Source of the DNA: Viridibacterium sp035456105
GTDB lineage: Bacteria; Pseudomonadota; Gammaproteobacteria; Burkholderiales; Rhodocyclaceae
NCBI GenBank assembly: GCA_035456105.1
Contig: DATIDV010000051.1
Coordinates: forward strand, 62,001 to 126,000
DNA: 64,000 nucleotides
Reading direction: 5' to 3'
Shown: positions 33,042-42,485 of the stretch, one piece after another
Position numbering within the stretch: the first letter of the stretch is position 1
Layout of the letters: the number at the start of each line of letters is the position of its first letter
Program-made: the position numbers and the translations under genes
The notes under the pieces: generated by a model
What the model saw: the letters and a program-made list of their open reading frames with translations, nothing else
What the model was told of the DNA's origin: nothing
Database searches by the model: none

Positions 33042-34217
33042 ATGTTGCTGGACCAGATGGATAGGGCTGTCATTGCGGATGAATCTGCTGTCGATCCGGC
33101 GCAGATCCTTGCTAACATCCGCGCGCTGCGGCCCTTCCTGCAGTCACGCGGCAACGAGATAGACGAACTACGCCGACTTCCGGAGGACGTGCTCGAAGCG
33201 GTACGCAAGACAGGCGCTTTCCGCATGATGATGCCGCGCAGCTGGGGCGGCGCGGAAATGAATCCCATGCAGCTCAACGAAGCGCTGGAAGAGCTCGCGA
33301 TGGGGAATGGCGCGGCCGCCTGGTGCGTCATGATTCAGACGGACAGCGGGCAATACAGCGGCCTGCTCGATTCCGCCGTAGCACGCCAGATGTATCCCAG
33401 CTCGGACGTCACCACCTCCAACGTCATACGCGCAGCGGGCCGTGCGCAGAAAGTCGAAGGTGGTTACATCGTGAACGGCCGTTGGCCGTTCGCCAGCGGC
33501 TGTCTGCACGCCGATCTGTTTGCAGGTGGCTGTCATCTGTTCGACGGCGTGCGTGTCGTCCTCGATGATCAGGGACAGCCCGTACACCGTATGGTCATCG
33601 CCCCACGCGAGCAATTCATCATTCATGACACCTGGTACACGACCGGATTGCGTGGCACGGGTAGCAACGACATCGAGGCGAAGAACCTTTTCGTTCCTGA
33701 AGAGCATGTCTTTGGCTTCGATCGCCCTTCCCACCCTGGCCCGCTGTATCTGTGGCCGTCGATTCTCTGCGCGAAGATGCCGGGTGTCGTGCTCGGAGTG
33801 GCCCGCAGTGCGATCGAGGCCGTCACGGAAGCAATGCGCAGCAAGAAGGTGAAATCGGAATTCGTGTCGCTCGCGATCGCCGACGCTCACACCTTGTATG
33901 CGTCGGCACGAGCCTACGTGTATCAATCGCTCGAAACTGTATGGAAGAGACTCGAAGCCGGCGAACTACCCGATGAACAGGAGCGGGCGACGGTCTATCT
34001 CGCGCGTGCGAATGCCTTCCAGGCATCGCGCCAGGCCGTGCAGCTGCTGTTCGACGCAGTTGGAGGCCCAGCGGTTTACGGCAAAAAAATGCCATTGGAA
34101 CGTCACCTTCGTGACCTGACAACGGCATGTCAGCACACCTTTGGTCAACGCAAAGCGCAGATCGCCGCGGCCGAGCTCATGCTCGGCACGCTCGACAAAC
34201 CCGTATTATTTCTCTGA
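33042..34217 (+). CDS. ACAD-fold flavin-dependent monooxygenase
   Basis: A 391-residue protein of the acyl-CoA dehydrogenase superfamily, in the branch of two-component flavin monooxygenases (DszC/HpaB-like hydroxylases). Features: a helical N-terminal domain with RMMMPRSWGG and a central barrel with TGLRGTGSNDIEAKNLFVPEE. The C-terminal helix segment RDLTTACQHTFGQRK has His where dehydrogenases carry the catalytic-loop GTSE motif. Such enzymes use reduced flavin and oxygen to hydroxylate aromatic or N-heterocyclic substrates. A separate flavin reductase is not encoded nearby. Its ATG lies about 130 bases after the unknown gene, in the same direction, so the two may be co-transcribed. Confidence 0.82.
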   Translation: MLLDQMDRAVIADESAVDPAQILANIRALRPFLQSRGNEIDELRRLPEDVLEAVRKTGAFRMMMPRSWGGAEMNPMQLNEALEELAMGNGAAAWCVMIQTDSGQYSGLLDSAVARQMYPSSDVTTSNVIRAAGRAQKVEGGYIVNGRWPFASGCLHADLFAGGCHLFDGVRVVLDDQGQPVHRMVIAPREQFIIHDTWYTTGLRGTGSNDIEAKNLFVPEEHVFGFDRPSHPGPLYLWPSILCAKMPGVVLGVARSAIEAVTEAMRSKKVKSEFVSLAIADAHTLYASARAYVYQSLETVWKRLEAGELPDEQERATVYLARANAFQASRQAVQLLFDAVGGPAVYGKKMPLERHLRDLTTACQHTFGQRKAQIAAAELMLGTLDKPVLFL

Positions 34218-34343
34218 TGAGAATTTCGGCACCGGATCGTTTCCGGTGCCGCGTTGATGCGGCCTCCCTAGCCTCGAAGTCACTCAGGCGAAGATGACCG
34301 CCTCGTGTGAACTTGCCGTGCGATCTGCAGCCTCACGGCGGAA

Positions 34344-35573
34344 TCATTTGCCATAGAACTTGGCGTACACCGGCTCCAGAATCCACTCGAAGATCTTGCG
34401 TGTCTCCACCTGGATATCGGCTTCGACCTTTATACCGTCGTGCAGCGCAAAATCCCGCCCATACGCATGCACCGTCTGACTGTCCGGCTCTACCTGAACA
34501 CGATAGTAGTTGTCGGAGGCCAACGAAGCCAGGCGCAGCTCCGTGCGGTCGAGTGCGACAGGAGAGATGGCGCGCACCGACGCGTTGTACTCGCCAAACT
34601 TCTGGTACGGGTATGACTCGTAGCGCAGCTTGACGGAATTTTTCTTCTCAAGAAATCCGATCGCACTGCTGGGAACATACAGGTTCACGTAGAATTTCGA
34701 ATTCTTCGGGGAGATCGACATCAACAGATCTTTCTCCAGCACCGTATCACCCATTTTGGGAAGAATTGCCGCCACGACACCATCGGAATTGGCCTGGATC
34801 ACAAACTCCTGCCGTGCCTGGTAGTCAATGGTCTCCTGACTCGTTGTCGACAGGGCACGGGTGAGGGGCAGCAATTCCTTCTCGCGACGACGCGCAAGTG
34901 TGGCTTTGTTCGCCTCAAGTTCTTCGACAACAGACTCAGCAAAGATCAACTCCTTCTTGGCGCTCTCATAATCGGCCTCGGCCTGCAGCAGCTTCCGCTC
35001 CTCGTCCGCCAACCCTTCCTTCGACAGGAAGCCCTGCTCAACCAGTGCGCCGCGACGCGTATAGCTTTCCTTCGCCAGATTCAGTACCCGCTCCTGAATA
35101 CCCACATGTGTTCGAATCTGCGCGAGCTCTCCCTTCTTACGCGAGACCTGCGTCACCAAGAGAGCCTCTTCCGTCTTGTACAGGGAGTGAATATTGGCCA
35201 TCTCCTCGCGCAGAGTCGTGCCCTTGAAATTTGATTGATGCACTTGCGCCAGCTCGGCGCCACCACCACTTCCCAATTGATGCTCGGTAGACAAGGTCAG
35301 CAACGGCTGCCCCTTACGCACGACATCACCTTCCGTGACGTGCTGACGCACGATGACGCTGTTGAGCTGTGCGTAAACCTTGACCACACCCTCCTCGGCC
35401 TCCACGCGCCCTTGTACGCGTTCCGAGCGCGTGTAGGGCACAAAGATCATCACCCCGCCAATGACGACCAGCAGCAAGGCGCACAACACGCTGATGATCT
35501 GCAGGCTTATTGGCGTTTTCGGATCGCCAGTTTCCTGGGGTGTGTTCTTATTGTTATGTTCTGACATGGTCAT
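34344..35573 (-). CDS. HlyD/CvaA-type membrane fusion protein
   Basis: A 409-residue periplasmic adaptor anchored by one N-terminal transmembrane segment (about residues 25-47). Two lipoyl-like halves flank a long coiled coil (about residues 120-240), and the C-terminal barrel follows. It should connect the inner-membrane ABC exporter encoded 43 bases upstream to an outer-membrane channel of the TolC type, which is not in the window. The build is closest to adaptors of colicin V-type peptide exporters. The second ATG (35567) has better Shine-Dalgarno spacing, but the difference is two residues. Confidence 0.87.
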   Translation of the reverse strand: MTMSEHNNKNTPQETGDPKTPISLQIISVLCALLLVVIGGVMIFVPYTRSERVQGRVEAEEGVVKVYAQLNSVIVRQHVTEGDVVRKGQPLLTLSTEHQLGSGGGAELAQVHQSNFKGTTLREEMANIHSLYKTEEALLVTQVSRKKGELAQIRTHVGIQERVLNLAKESYTRRGALVEQGFLSKEGLADEERKLLQAEADYESAKKELIFAESVVEELEANKATLARRREKELLPLTRALSTTSQETIDYQARQEFVIQANSDGVVAAILPKMGDTVLEKDLLMSISPKNSKFYVNLYVPSSAIGFLEKKNSVKLRYESYPYQKFGEYNASVRAISPVALDRTELRLASLASDNYYRVQVEPDSQTVHAYGRDFALHDGIKVEADIQVETRKIFEWILEPVYAKFYGK

Positions 35574-35616
35574 GCTCTTCCCGAGCCTTTTCTGTTGGAT
35601 GCGGCATGAAAACCTC

Positions 35617-37428
35617 CTAGTCCGGCATCAAGCCGCCAACCTGACGGTCCCACAGGTCATGGTAGTGACCATTGAGCCTCAACAGCTCATTGTGCGTACC
35701 ATCTTCGATGATGTTGCCATCGGCAAACACCAGAATCCGGTCGAGCTCGCGAATTGTCGACAGCCGATGCGCGACCACGATGACTGTCTTGCCCGTCATC
35801 GTTTCAGCCAAGGCGTCCTGAATCTCGGACTCGGTAATTGAGTCAAGACTGGACGTCGCTTCATCCAGAATCACAATCGGCGCGTCCTTCAGCAACGCGC
35901 GCGAAATCGCGATCCGCTGTCGCTGCCCACCGGAAAGACGAATGCCCCGCTCGCCGACAAAGGTCTCGTACTGTTCAGAGAGGGACATGATGAAGTCATG
36001 CGACATTCCCTTTCTTGCCGCCTCAAATATTTCCGCTTCCGTGGCGCCCGGGGAGCCATAGCCGATATTGTCGCGAATCGACCTATGGAAAAGGATCGGG
36101 TCTTGCGGGATGAGAGCGATCTGCTCGTACAGGGCTGTGAAGGACAGGTTCTTGATATCCACACCGTCAATCAACACTTCACCACCTGTGGACTCATAGA
36201 GGCGCAGCAACAGATTGACGAACGAACTCTTGCCAACGCCCGACAGCCCGACCAAGCCGACTTTCTGGCCTGCTGGAATCGTGACGGAGAGCCCTTTCAA
36301 AACCTCACGATTGGTATCGTAGGCAAAACGCACGTCCTTGAACTCGATGGCGCCCTTGATCTCTATATCAGTCAGCGCGCCCGGGCGCTCCCTGATCTCG
36401 TGCGGCGTCAGAATCGTATTAATGCCGCCGCTAAGGCGCTCGACAAAATCGAACAGCTCCAGCATGCGCTTGCTGCTGCTATGCGCATAAGTGATGACCA
36501 CGTTCGCCAGGAAAACCGACAGCACGAGATCCGAAGCCGACAGCCCCTCCGAGGCCACGAGCCATACGGCAATGAACAGCGAGGTCACCTTGAAAACCAT
36601 GGCAAAGAAATAGAGAATCAGTCGCGACTTCTCCGCCTCCATGCTGTAGATGACTGCTTCGCGTTGCTCGGCCTCAAGCACCTTTTTGAATCGCGCAGCC
36701 TCAGCCTTTTCCTGGGCGAATAGCTTGATGTTCAGCAGGTTCGTCACAACGTCGCCAAGCGCCCCGGCAATCCGGGCGCGGGCAGCGCCCGTTTTCTTCG
36801 ACATTGGATGACGCTGCTTGGCCAGATACATGGCGATGGCGGCGAACAGGATGGCCCATATCAGTACGAAGATGCCAAGCATGGGTTCGACAAACATCAA
36901 CATCGTCGATGACGCCAGCACCACTACGCAAGCTGGCCACATCTCCGTCATGAGCAGCCACATGCCATCCGTGACGGCAGTGGAAGACTCAAGCATGCGT
37001 CCAGTCAGCACGCCGGCCTGCGATCGCGAGATGAATTTATGCGAATGAAATTGAAGGTGATTGAACAGACACAGTAGAGCGAAGCCACGGATCTTCGGGC
37101 CGACCACGGCCTGCTTGCTCGATATGTAGCGGGTGCACAAGACGTCTGCGACGGCAAAGAACAGGAAGAACAGCAGATGCATGAAGAGCATCGGCCAGCT
37201 CAGATAGGCGACCTTGACACTCGCCACGATCTCGCGGACCACATTACTTAATGCGTAAGGCATCATTACCTGGGTCAGCGCGGCAAAACTCTGCGCCAGG
37301 AAAATCACGAGCAGGCCCGCAAGATTGGGATGCAAGACGGGGCCCAAGAACCCCCACATACTCGGGGTCGTCTCCCCCCAGACTGGAATCTTCGCGTCGT
37401 GTCTTATTGTTGTCATTTTTTTTGTCAT
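35617..37428 (-). CDS. ABC exporter (membrane plus ATPase)
   Basis: A 603-residue half-transporter. Six transmembrane helices occupy about residues 35-330, and a nucleotide-binding domain follows: Walker A GLSGVGKS, signature LSGGQRQR, Walker B VILDEATSSLD and the H-loop VAHRLS. No C39 peptidase domain is present, unlike bacteriocin exporters with the same adaptor type, so the substrate is probably not a double-Gly-leader peptide. It forms an operon with the HlyD gene. Export of the product of the neighbouring cluster is the natural reading. The start at 37428 is chosen by length; an upstream start would add an unlikely extension. Confidence 0.88.
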   Translation of the reverse strand: MTKKMTTIRHDAKIPVWGETTPSMWGFLGPVLHPNLAGLLVIFLAQSFAALTQVMMPYALSNVVREIVASVKVAYLSWPMLFMHLLFFLFFAVADVLCTRYISSKQAVVGPKIRGFALLCLFNHLQFHSHKFISRSQAGVLTGRMLESSTAVTDGMWLLMTEMWPACVVVLASSTMLMFVEPMLGIFVLIWAILFAAIAMYLAKQRHPMSKKTGAARARIAGALGDVVTNLLNIKLFAQEKAEAARFKKVLEAEQREAVIYSMEAEKSRLILYFFAMVFKVTSLFIAVWLVASEGLSASDLVLSVFLANVVITYAHSSSKRMLELFDFVERLSGGINTILTPHEIRERPGALTDIEIKGAIEFKDVRFAYDTNREVLKGLSVTIPAGQKVGLVGLSGVGKSSFVNLLLRLYESTGGEVLIDGVDIKNLSFTALYEQIALIPQDPILFHRSIRDNIGYGSPGATEAEIFEAARKGMSHDFIMSLSEQYETFVGERGIRLSGGQRQRIAISRALLKDAPIVILDEATSSLDSITESEIQDALAETMTGKTVIVVAHRLSTIRELDRILVFADGNIIEDGTHNELLRLNGHYHDLWDRQVGGLMPD

Positions 37429-37896
37429 AGCGGCCGGGTCTCTGTCGGCAGGTGCGCACTTTACCAGAGCTACCCCGTGCGCAACGATATCCTGCGAGTT
37501 ATGGCGAATACACACGCCACCCACTCCCCGTTTGACCAAAAGCCCCTCCGGACTCATTACAGGAGTATCACGGCCATGAACGCTGCAAGGCATCGGAGGG
37601 ACTTATACCTTCAGAACTCAACCGAATGACTGGAACCAACCAACCTGGCCCGATTTCTTAACGCTTCTGCCACGATCGGAGCGCGTCCACCTCGAATTCT
37701 CATGTATTGGTTCATCATGAGTGAAAGCGCATGACGCCCTCACACGGCATTTCCTGACAAAACCGCAGCAAGCGCTCATACCGTGCCAACACCCCGCACC
37801 AGTCAGTCATATGTAAGACGCATGCGCAAACACCCAAAACCAATTGCGATGGTTATCTCTGTGTGAGACTGGCGCTGACCTAACGGGAGAACTCAA
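37429..37896. other. Intergenic region upstream of the exporter operon
   Basis: About 470 bases with no supported gene. It should contain the promoter of the ABC/HlyD operon (minus strand) and perhaps that of the small open frame to the right. No hairpin or repeat stands out. Confidence 0.4.
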
Positions 37897-38229
37897 ATGG
37901 CTACGGGGTCTGGAAAGAGAGAATCAAGAGACTATCTTGCGGAGTGTGAGCCAGCGCGACAAGCCCTTTCCTTCGGTACTCACGCAGGGGGAGGTCATGA
38001 GACCTCCGTGATTACCTTTGCCATCTACGACGAATTCCCCATTGCATGCCAAGGCGACGATGACCAAGTCAAAATAGATGTTGTCCGGCAATCGGTAGCG
38101 TCCTCGCAAGGACTTCGCCTACGTGCGGTGAAGGCCGCCGTATGTTTAAGCCAGTGCCATGGCAAATTTGTTCACGTGTGGGACATCGAAACAACACAGA
38201 GCACCGGCATTTTCCCACCACCCTGTTAG
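37897..38229 (+). CDS. Small hypothetical protein, doubtful
   Basis: A 110-residue open frame with a good ribosome site (ACGGGAGA eight bases before the ATG) but unremarkable codon use and no family I recognise. It has five Cys (CEPARQ, ACQG, VCLSQCHG and the last residue) and a GGG triplet at about residues 31-33. It lies alone, divergent from the exporter operon. It could be a real small gene, such as an exported peptide, or a chance frame. Confidence 0.3.
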   Translation: MATGSGKRESRDYLAECEPARQALSFGTHAGGGHETSVITFAIYDEFPIACQGDDDQVKIDVVRQSVASSQGLRLRAVKAAVCLSQCHGKFVHVWDIETTQSTGIFPPPC

Positions 38230-38490
38230 CAGATCGCCGAAAAACCGCATCCCCTTTTGAATCTCTCGAACGCTGAAAATCGCGGGTAAGCACCTACAGT
38301 GGCACCCGGAGCCATGCCTAACTCACCCTCAGTGAGGACTAGCCCAGGCATTCCCGATACGTTGCTTTGCGCCTGCGAAATAATCAGCCAGCGAAAGAAA
38401 TACAAAAAGGTAAGGGCGAATCGGGATCGGAATGATTCTCTCGAAGGCCGCTATGGCTGGATGTGCGTGGTGAGCGCGTGTGGTAAAAGC
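38230..38490. other. Intergenic region left of tRNA-Ser
   Basis: About 260 bases with nothing I can define. No integrase remnant or tRNA-end duplication is visible. Confidence 0.35.
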
Positions 38491-38541
38491 AAAAAGCCCA
38501 ACCTCTTTAACCTATTATTTTGGTTAAGAAGTTGGGCTTTT
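38491..38541 (-). terminator. Terminator after tRNA-Ser
   Basis: A long stem-loop (AAAGCCCAAC and its complement, extended by TTAACC/GGTTAA with one mismatch) ends with T runs on the minus strand, directly beyond the tRNA 3' end. Confidence 0.8.
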
Positions 38542-38549
38542 ATATTTTG

Positions 38550-38639
<90 letters not shown>

Positions 38640-38692
38640 GCGAAGGCGCGAATTATAGCCAGCTCTTATCGCTCTGGCTAGTTCTCCGCAAC

Positions 38693-39979
38693 TTATTGCG
38701 CAACAAGCCGTTCCAGCCCGCCCATATAAGGGCGCAGCACGGGCGGGATGACGACGGAGCCGTCGGCTTGCTGGTAGTTTTCCAGCACGGCGACCAGCGT
38801 GCGACCGACCGCGAGGCCGGAGCCGTTCAGGGTGTGCACGAACTCATTCTTGCCCAGTTCGTTTTTGAAGCGCGCCTGCATACGGCGGGCCTGGAAGGCT
38901 TCGCAGTTCGACACGGATGAAATCTCGCGGTAGGCGTTCTGTGCGGGCAACCAGACTTCGAGGTCGAAGGTTTTGGTTGCGCCAAAGCCCATGTCGCCGG
39001 TGCACAATGCCACGACGCGATATGGCAGATCGAGTTTCTTCAGGATGGCTTCGGCGTGACCGACCATCGCGTCCAGAACCGCATACGAAGTCTCTGGATG
39101 AACGATCTGGACCATTTCAACCTTGTCGAACTGGTGCTGACGGATCATGCCTCGCGTGTCGCGCCCGTAGCTACCAGCCTCGGAGCGGAAGCATGGGGTG
39201 TGCGCGGTGAGTTTGAGCGGCAGGTCTTCAGCCTTCAACACGGATTCGCGTACGGTATTGGTCAGCGAGATCTCGGCCGTCGAAATCAGGTATTGCGTTT
39301 GCGAGCCTTCGCCGCCGCGTTCAACACGGAACATGTCTTCCGCGAATTTTGGCAGCTGTCCAGTACCGTAGAGCACTTCCGGATTCACGATATAGGGCGT
39401 GTAGTGTTCAACGTAGCCATGTTCACCCGTCTGGGTATCGAGCATGAATTGCGCGAGCGCGCGGTGCAGGCGTGCGATGCCGCCACGTAGCAGCGTAAAG
39501 CGCGCGCCGGAAAGCTTTGCGCCGGTGTCGAAGTCAAGACCCAGCGGGCCACCGACATCGACGTGATCCTTCACTTCGAAGTCGAACGTCTTCGGCGTGC
39601 CGACGCGACGCACTTCGACATTGCCCGACTCATCCGTACCGACAGGAACGGACGCATGCGGGATGTTAGGCAAGCGTTGCAGGAAGTCTGTCATCTTCTC
39701 CTGCAAGGCCGAGAGACGCTCTTCAGCGGCCTTGAGTTCGTCGCCAAGGCCTGAGACTTCTGCCATGACAGCTGATGCGTCTTCGCCCTTGCCCTTGAGC
39801 ATGCCGATCTGCTTGGAAAGGCTGTTTCGCTTGGCCTGCAGATCCTGCGTGCGGGTTTGCAAGACCTTGCGTTCATCTTCCAGCGTCTGGAAGGCTTCGG
39901 TGTCGAGCACGAATTTACGTGCAGCGAGCGATTGCGCGACGGTGTCGAGCTGAGTGCGGAGCAGTTGGATATCGAGCAT
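38693..39979 (-). CDS. serS: Seryl-tRNA synthetase
   Basis: A 428-residue class II synthetase that charges tRNA-Ser (and tRNA-Sec where present). The N-terminal ~110 residues form the antiparallel coiled coil that grips the long variable arm. Motif 2 (FRSEAGSYGRDTRGMIRQHQF) and motif 3 (GSGLAVGRTLVAVLENYQ) are intact. It is followed on the same strand by tRNA-Ser, a fitting neighbour. Start ATG agrees with the usual MLDIQLLR N-terminus. Confidence 0.97.
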   Translation of the reverse strand: MLDIQLLRTQLDTVAQSLAARKFVLDTEAFQTLEDERKVLQTRTQDLQAKRNSLSKQIGMLKGKGEDASAVMAEVSGLGDELKAAEERLSALQEKMTDFLQRLPNIPHASVPVGTDESGNVEVRRVGTPKTFDFEVKDHVDVGGPLGLDFDTGAKLSGARFTLLRGGIARLHRALAQFMLDTQTGEHGYVEHYTPYIVNPEVLYGTGQLPKFAEDMFRVERGGEGSQTQYLISTAEISLTNTVRESVLKAEDLPLKLTAHTPCFRSEAGSYGRDTRGMIRQHQFDKVEMVQIVHPETSYAVLDAMVGHAEAILKKLDLPYRVVALCTGDMGFGATKTFDLEVWLPAQNAYREISSVSNCEAFQARRMQARFKNELGKNEFVHTLNGSGLAVGRTLVAVLENYQQADGSVVIPPVLRPYMGGLERLVAQ

Positions 39980-40207
39980 GGGATTGCCAGTGCAGGGTTA
40001 TTGTCATTGTTGCGCGGCAACGTTTCCGCGCAACAGGAATTGGATTGTCTCAAAAATCGCGCGCCGAGGGCGTGTTGCATTGCGTGAAGTACGGGGTGCC
40101 CCTATCGTCCGGTACTGCCTTGATTGAAAAGCGCTACTGGCGTTTGCTGTCAGCGGGTATAGGCTGAATTCAGGCCTTCGATCAATCCAATCCCGGAAGG
40201 AATGCAG

Positions 40208-40471
40208 ATGCTTTCAATGCGTGATTGTCTGGATTATTGCGATCTCACTGAGGAGGAAGTGGAATTGTTCGCGCAACACGAACACATCCCGTGCGAAGTT
40301 GCAGCGACGGTTGCATGCGGCCTGGTTCAGACAGATGACGGCGTGGTCCTGATGGATCAGTGCTTGGCGGATATGCTCGAAGACGCGCTACGCGTTGGAG
40401 AGTCTGCCAAAACCGAACACGTGTTTCACGTGTATGCGCAGTTCCGTGCTGCGCACCCGCTCGCTCATTGA
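40208..40471 (+). CDS. Small conserved-looking hypothetical protein
   Basis: An 87-residue acidic cytoplasmic protein (MRDCLDYCDLTEEEVELFAQHEHIP...) with three to four Cys near the N-terminus and middle. No family can be named with confidence. AAGGA lies seven bases before ATG 40208; ATG 40202 is too close to it. It overlaps the convergent rarA stop by seven bases, so it is probably a compact real gene. Confidence 0.7.
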   Translation: MLSMRDCLDYCDLTEEEVELFAQHEHIPCEVAATVACGLVQTDDGVVLMDQCLADMLEDALRVGESAKTEHVFHVYAQFRAAHPLAH

Positions 40472-41790
40472 TCTTTGCCGCCTCTTGCGCGGCGATCAAG
40501 CCCTTTCAGGTATGCGAGTTTTTCGGCGATTTTCGCCTCTAACCCGCGGTCAGTTGGCTCATACCAGTTGATCGCGGGCACCCCCTCCGGCATGTAATCC
40601 TCACCCGCGGCATAAGCGCCCGGTTCATCGTGCGCGTAGCGGTACTCCTTGCCGTAGCCCAACTCCTTCATGAGCTTGGTCGGCGCGTTGCGCAGGTGGA
40701 TCGGCACGGGTCGGCTACCATCCCCCTTCACAAAGCGAACCGCTTCGTTGTAAGCCATGTAGGCCGCGTTCGATTTGGCCGCGCAAGCGAGATAAATCAC
40801 GGCTTGCGCCAGAGTCAGCTCGCCTTCCGGTGAGCCGAGACGCTCGAAGGTCTCGCAGGCATCCAGCGCGATGCGCAGCGCACGCGGATCCGCCAGACCG
40901 ATATCTTCGCTGGCCATGCGCACAATGCGACGACCGAGATACAGCGGATCAGCGCCGCCATCAATCATGCGCACAAACCAGTACAAGGCTGCGTCGGGAT
41001 TCGAGCCCCGCACGGATTTGTGCAAAGCGGATATCTGGTCATAGAACGCCTCGCCGCCCTTGTCGAATCGACGCAGATTCTGAGACAGCGTGCTCGCCGC
41101 AAAATCGCCGTCGATCGCCGTGATCTTCGCAGCACCCGCGGCCGTGCGCAGGGTTTCGAGCACGTTGAGGAAACGGCGCGCATCCCCATCGGCCCAGCCG
41201 ATCAGGCGCTCCTTCGCCTCGTCCGAGAAACTCAGGCCGGGCATTGCTTCGCGCTGGGCACGGTCGAAGAGCTGCGTCATCTCTTCCGGCTTGAGGCTAT
41301 CGAGCACGTAGACCGAGGCACGCGAAAGCAAGGCGGAATTCACTTCGAACGACGGATTCTCTGTTGTCGCGCCAATGAATGTAACCAAACCGGATTCGAC
41401 GTAAGGCAGGAAGGCATCCTGTTGCGACTTGTTGAAGCGGTGCACTTCATCGACAAACAGGATGGTGTGACGGCCGCTACGCGCGCGATTGGCCTCAGCC
41501 TGAGTCATAGCGTCGCGGATGTCCTTCACGCCGGAAAACACCGCCGACAAGGCCATGAACTCCGCATCGAAATGCGTCGCCATGAGACGCGCCAGCGTCG
41601 TCTTGCCGACACCTGGCGGCCCCCACAGAATCATCGAATGCGGCTTGCCGGATTCGATTGCAAGGCGCAGCGGCTTGCCTGGCCCTAATAGATGCGCCTG
41701 CCCTACCACATCGGCCAGTGTCTTCGGGCGCAATAACTCGGCAAGCGGCACGTTGCCTGCCGGGGTCTGATCGGAAAAGAGATCACTCAT
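40465..41790 (-). CDS. rarA: Replication-associated recombination AAA+ ATPase RarA
   Basis: A 441-residue AAA+ protein of the RarA/MgsA/WRNIP1 family, acting at stalled replication forks. Walker A is GPPGVGKTT, Walker B ILFVDEVHRFNK, sensor 1 FIGATTENPSF. The C-terminal tetramerisation domain has GGEAFYDQISALHKS, typical of RarA. The start is the ATG at 41790. It follows lolA by ten bases on the same strand, within the widespread ftsK-lolA-rarA-serS order. Confidence 0.95.
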   Translation of the reverse strand: MSDLFSDQTPAGNVPLAELLRPKTLADVVGQAHLLGPGKPLRLAIESGKPHSMILWGPPGVGKTTLARLMATHFDAEFMALSAVFSGVKDIRDAMTQAEANRARSGRHTILFVDEVHRFNKSQQDAFLPYVESGLVTFIGATTENPSFEVNSALLSRASVYVLDSLKPEEMTQLFDRAQREAMPGLSFSDEAKERLIGWADGDARRFLNVLETLRTAAGAAKITAIDGDFAASTLSQNLRRFDKGGEAFYDQISALHKSVRGSNPDAALYWFVRMIDGGADPLYLGRRIVRMASEDIGLADPRALRIALDACETFERLGSPEGELTLAQAVIYLACAAKSNAAYMAYNEAVRFVKGDGSRPVPIHLRNAPTKLMKELGYGKEYRYAHDEPGAYAAGEDYMPEGVPAINWYEPTDRGLEAKIAEKLAYLKGLDRRARGGKDQ

Positions 41791-41800
41791 CAACGCAAGA

Positions 41801-42424
41801 TCACTGCGTGACGCCTTCGCCGATCACGTCAGCACCTTTCGGCGGTACGAAGCGAAAAGCGTCTGCGGTCACGGCAATATTTCGCTCGAACCCGACAAAT
41901 TGCAGCACCGTGATCTGGCCGAAGTTGTCACGCACTTCCATGGTTTGCGGCAATCCACCCTTGAAGCCGATGCGCACGCGCTCAAAGCCTGCTTCATTGT
42001 TCTTGGGTGTGGCGTCAAGCCACGCCAGACCGCCGCTCTCGCCGCCATCCTTGAGGTCGAAATTCTTCTCGAGCGCGTTGTCACCGGCCAGCAATGCAGC
42101 AGGGCTCGAACCCAGCGCCTGGCTCATCGGCTTGATCACGACCTGGTTCAATTCTTTGTCATACGACCAGAGCTTGCTGCCGTCCCCGACGATAAGCTGG
42201 CTATAGGGTTTTTCGTAAGTCCAGCGAAATTTTCCCGGACGCTGAAAAACCATATTACCGCTTGCCTTCTGACCTTCCTTGCCGCTCTTGTTGATGACCG
42301 ATTGCGTAAAACTGGCTTTGGCCGTCTTGCTGCCTTCTAGAAACTGATGAAGCTGTTCCACGCCATTGGCGGCATGCGCCATCGAGGACAACAGAACGCT
42401 CAGGAGGATGACGACGAGACGCAT
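41801..42424 (-). CDS. lolA: Outer-membrane lipoprotein carrier protein LolA
   Basis: A 207-residue periplasmic chaperone that carries lipoproteins from LolCDE to the outer-membrane receptor LolB. It has a signal peptide (MRLVVILLSVLLSSMAHA) and the LolA pattern of ASFTQ, NMVFQRPGKFRWTYEKPY, and SKLWSYDKELNQVVIK. The gene is in the usual order between ftsK and rarA. The window's several lipoproteins (the Cys proteins at 13, 24.5 and 48 kb) are possible clients. Confidence 0.94.
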   Translation of the reverse strand: MRLVVILLSVLLSSMAHAANGVEQLHQFLEGSKTAKASFTQSVINKSGKEGQKASGNMVFQRPGKFRWTYEKPYSQLIVGDGSKLWSYDKELNQVVIKPMSQALGSSPAALLAGDNALEKNFDLKDGGESGGLAWLDATPKNNEAGFERVRIGFKGGLPQTMEVRDNFGQITVLQFVGFERNIAVTADAFRFVPPKGADVIGEGVTQ

Positions 42425-42485
42425 TGAATGATCCGATCAAAGACAAGACTAGAAGAAGCAGGAAAACGAGCGGCCAGCGCGAAAA

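Noticed and set aside
37897..38229. Small frame as a double-Gly leader bacteriocin precursor
   Set aside because: No leader consensus before the GG and the exporter lacks a C39 peptidase.
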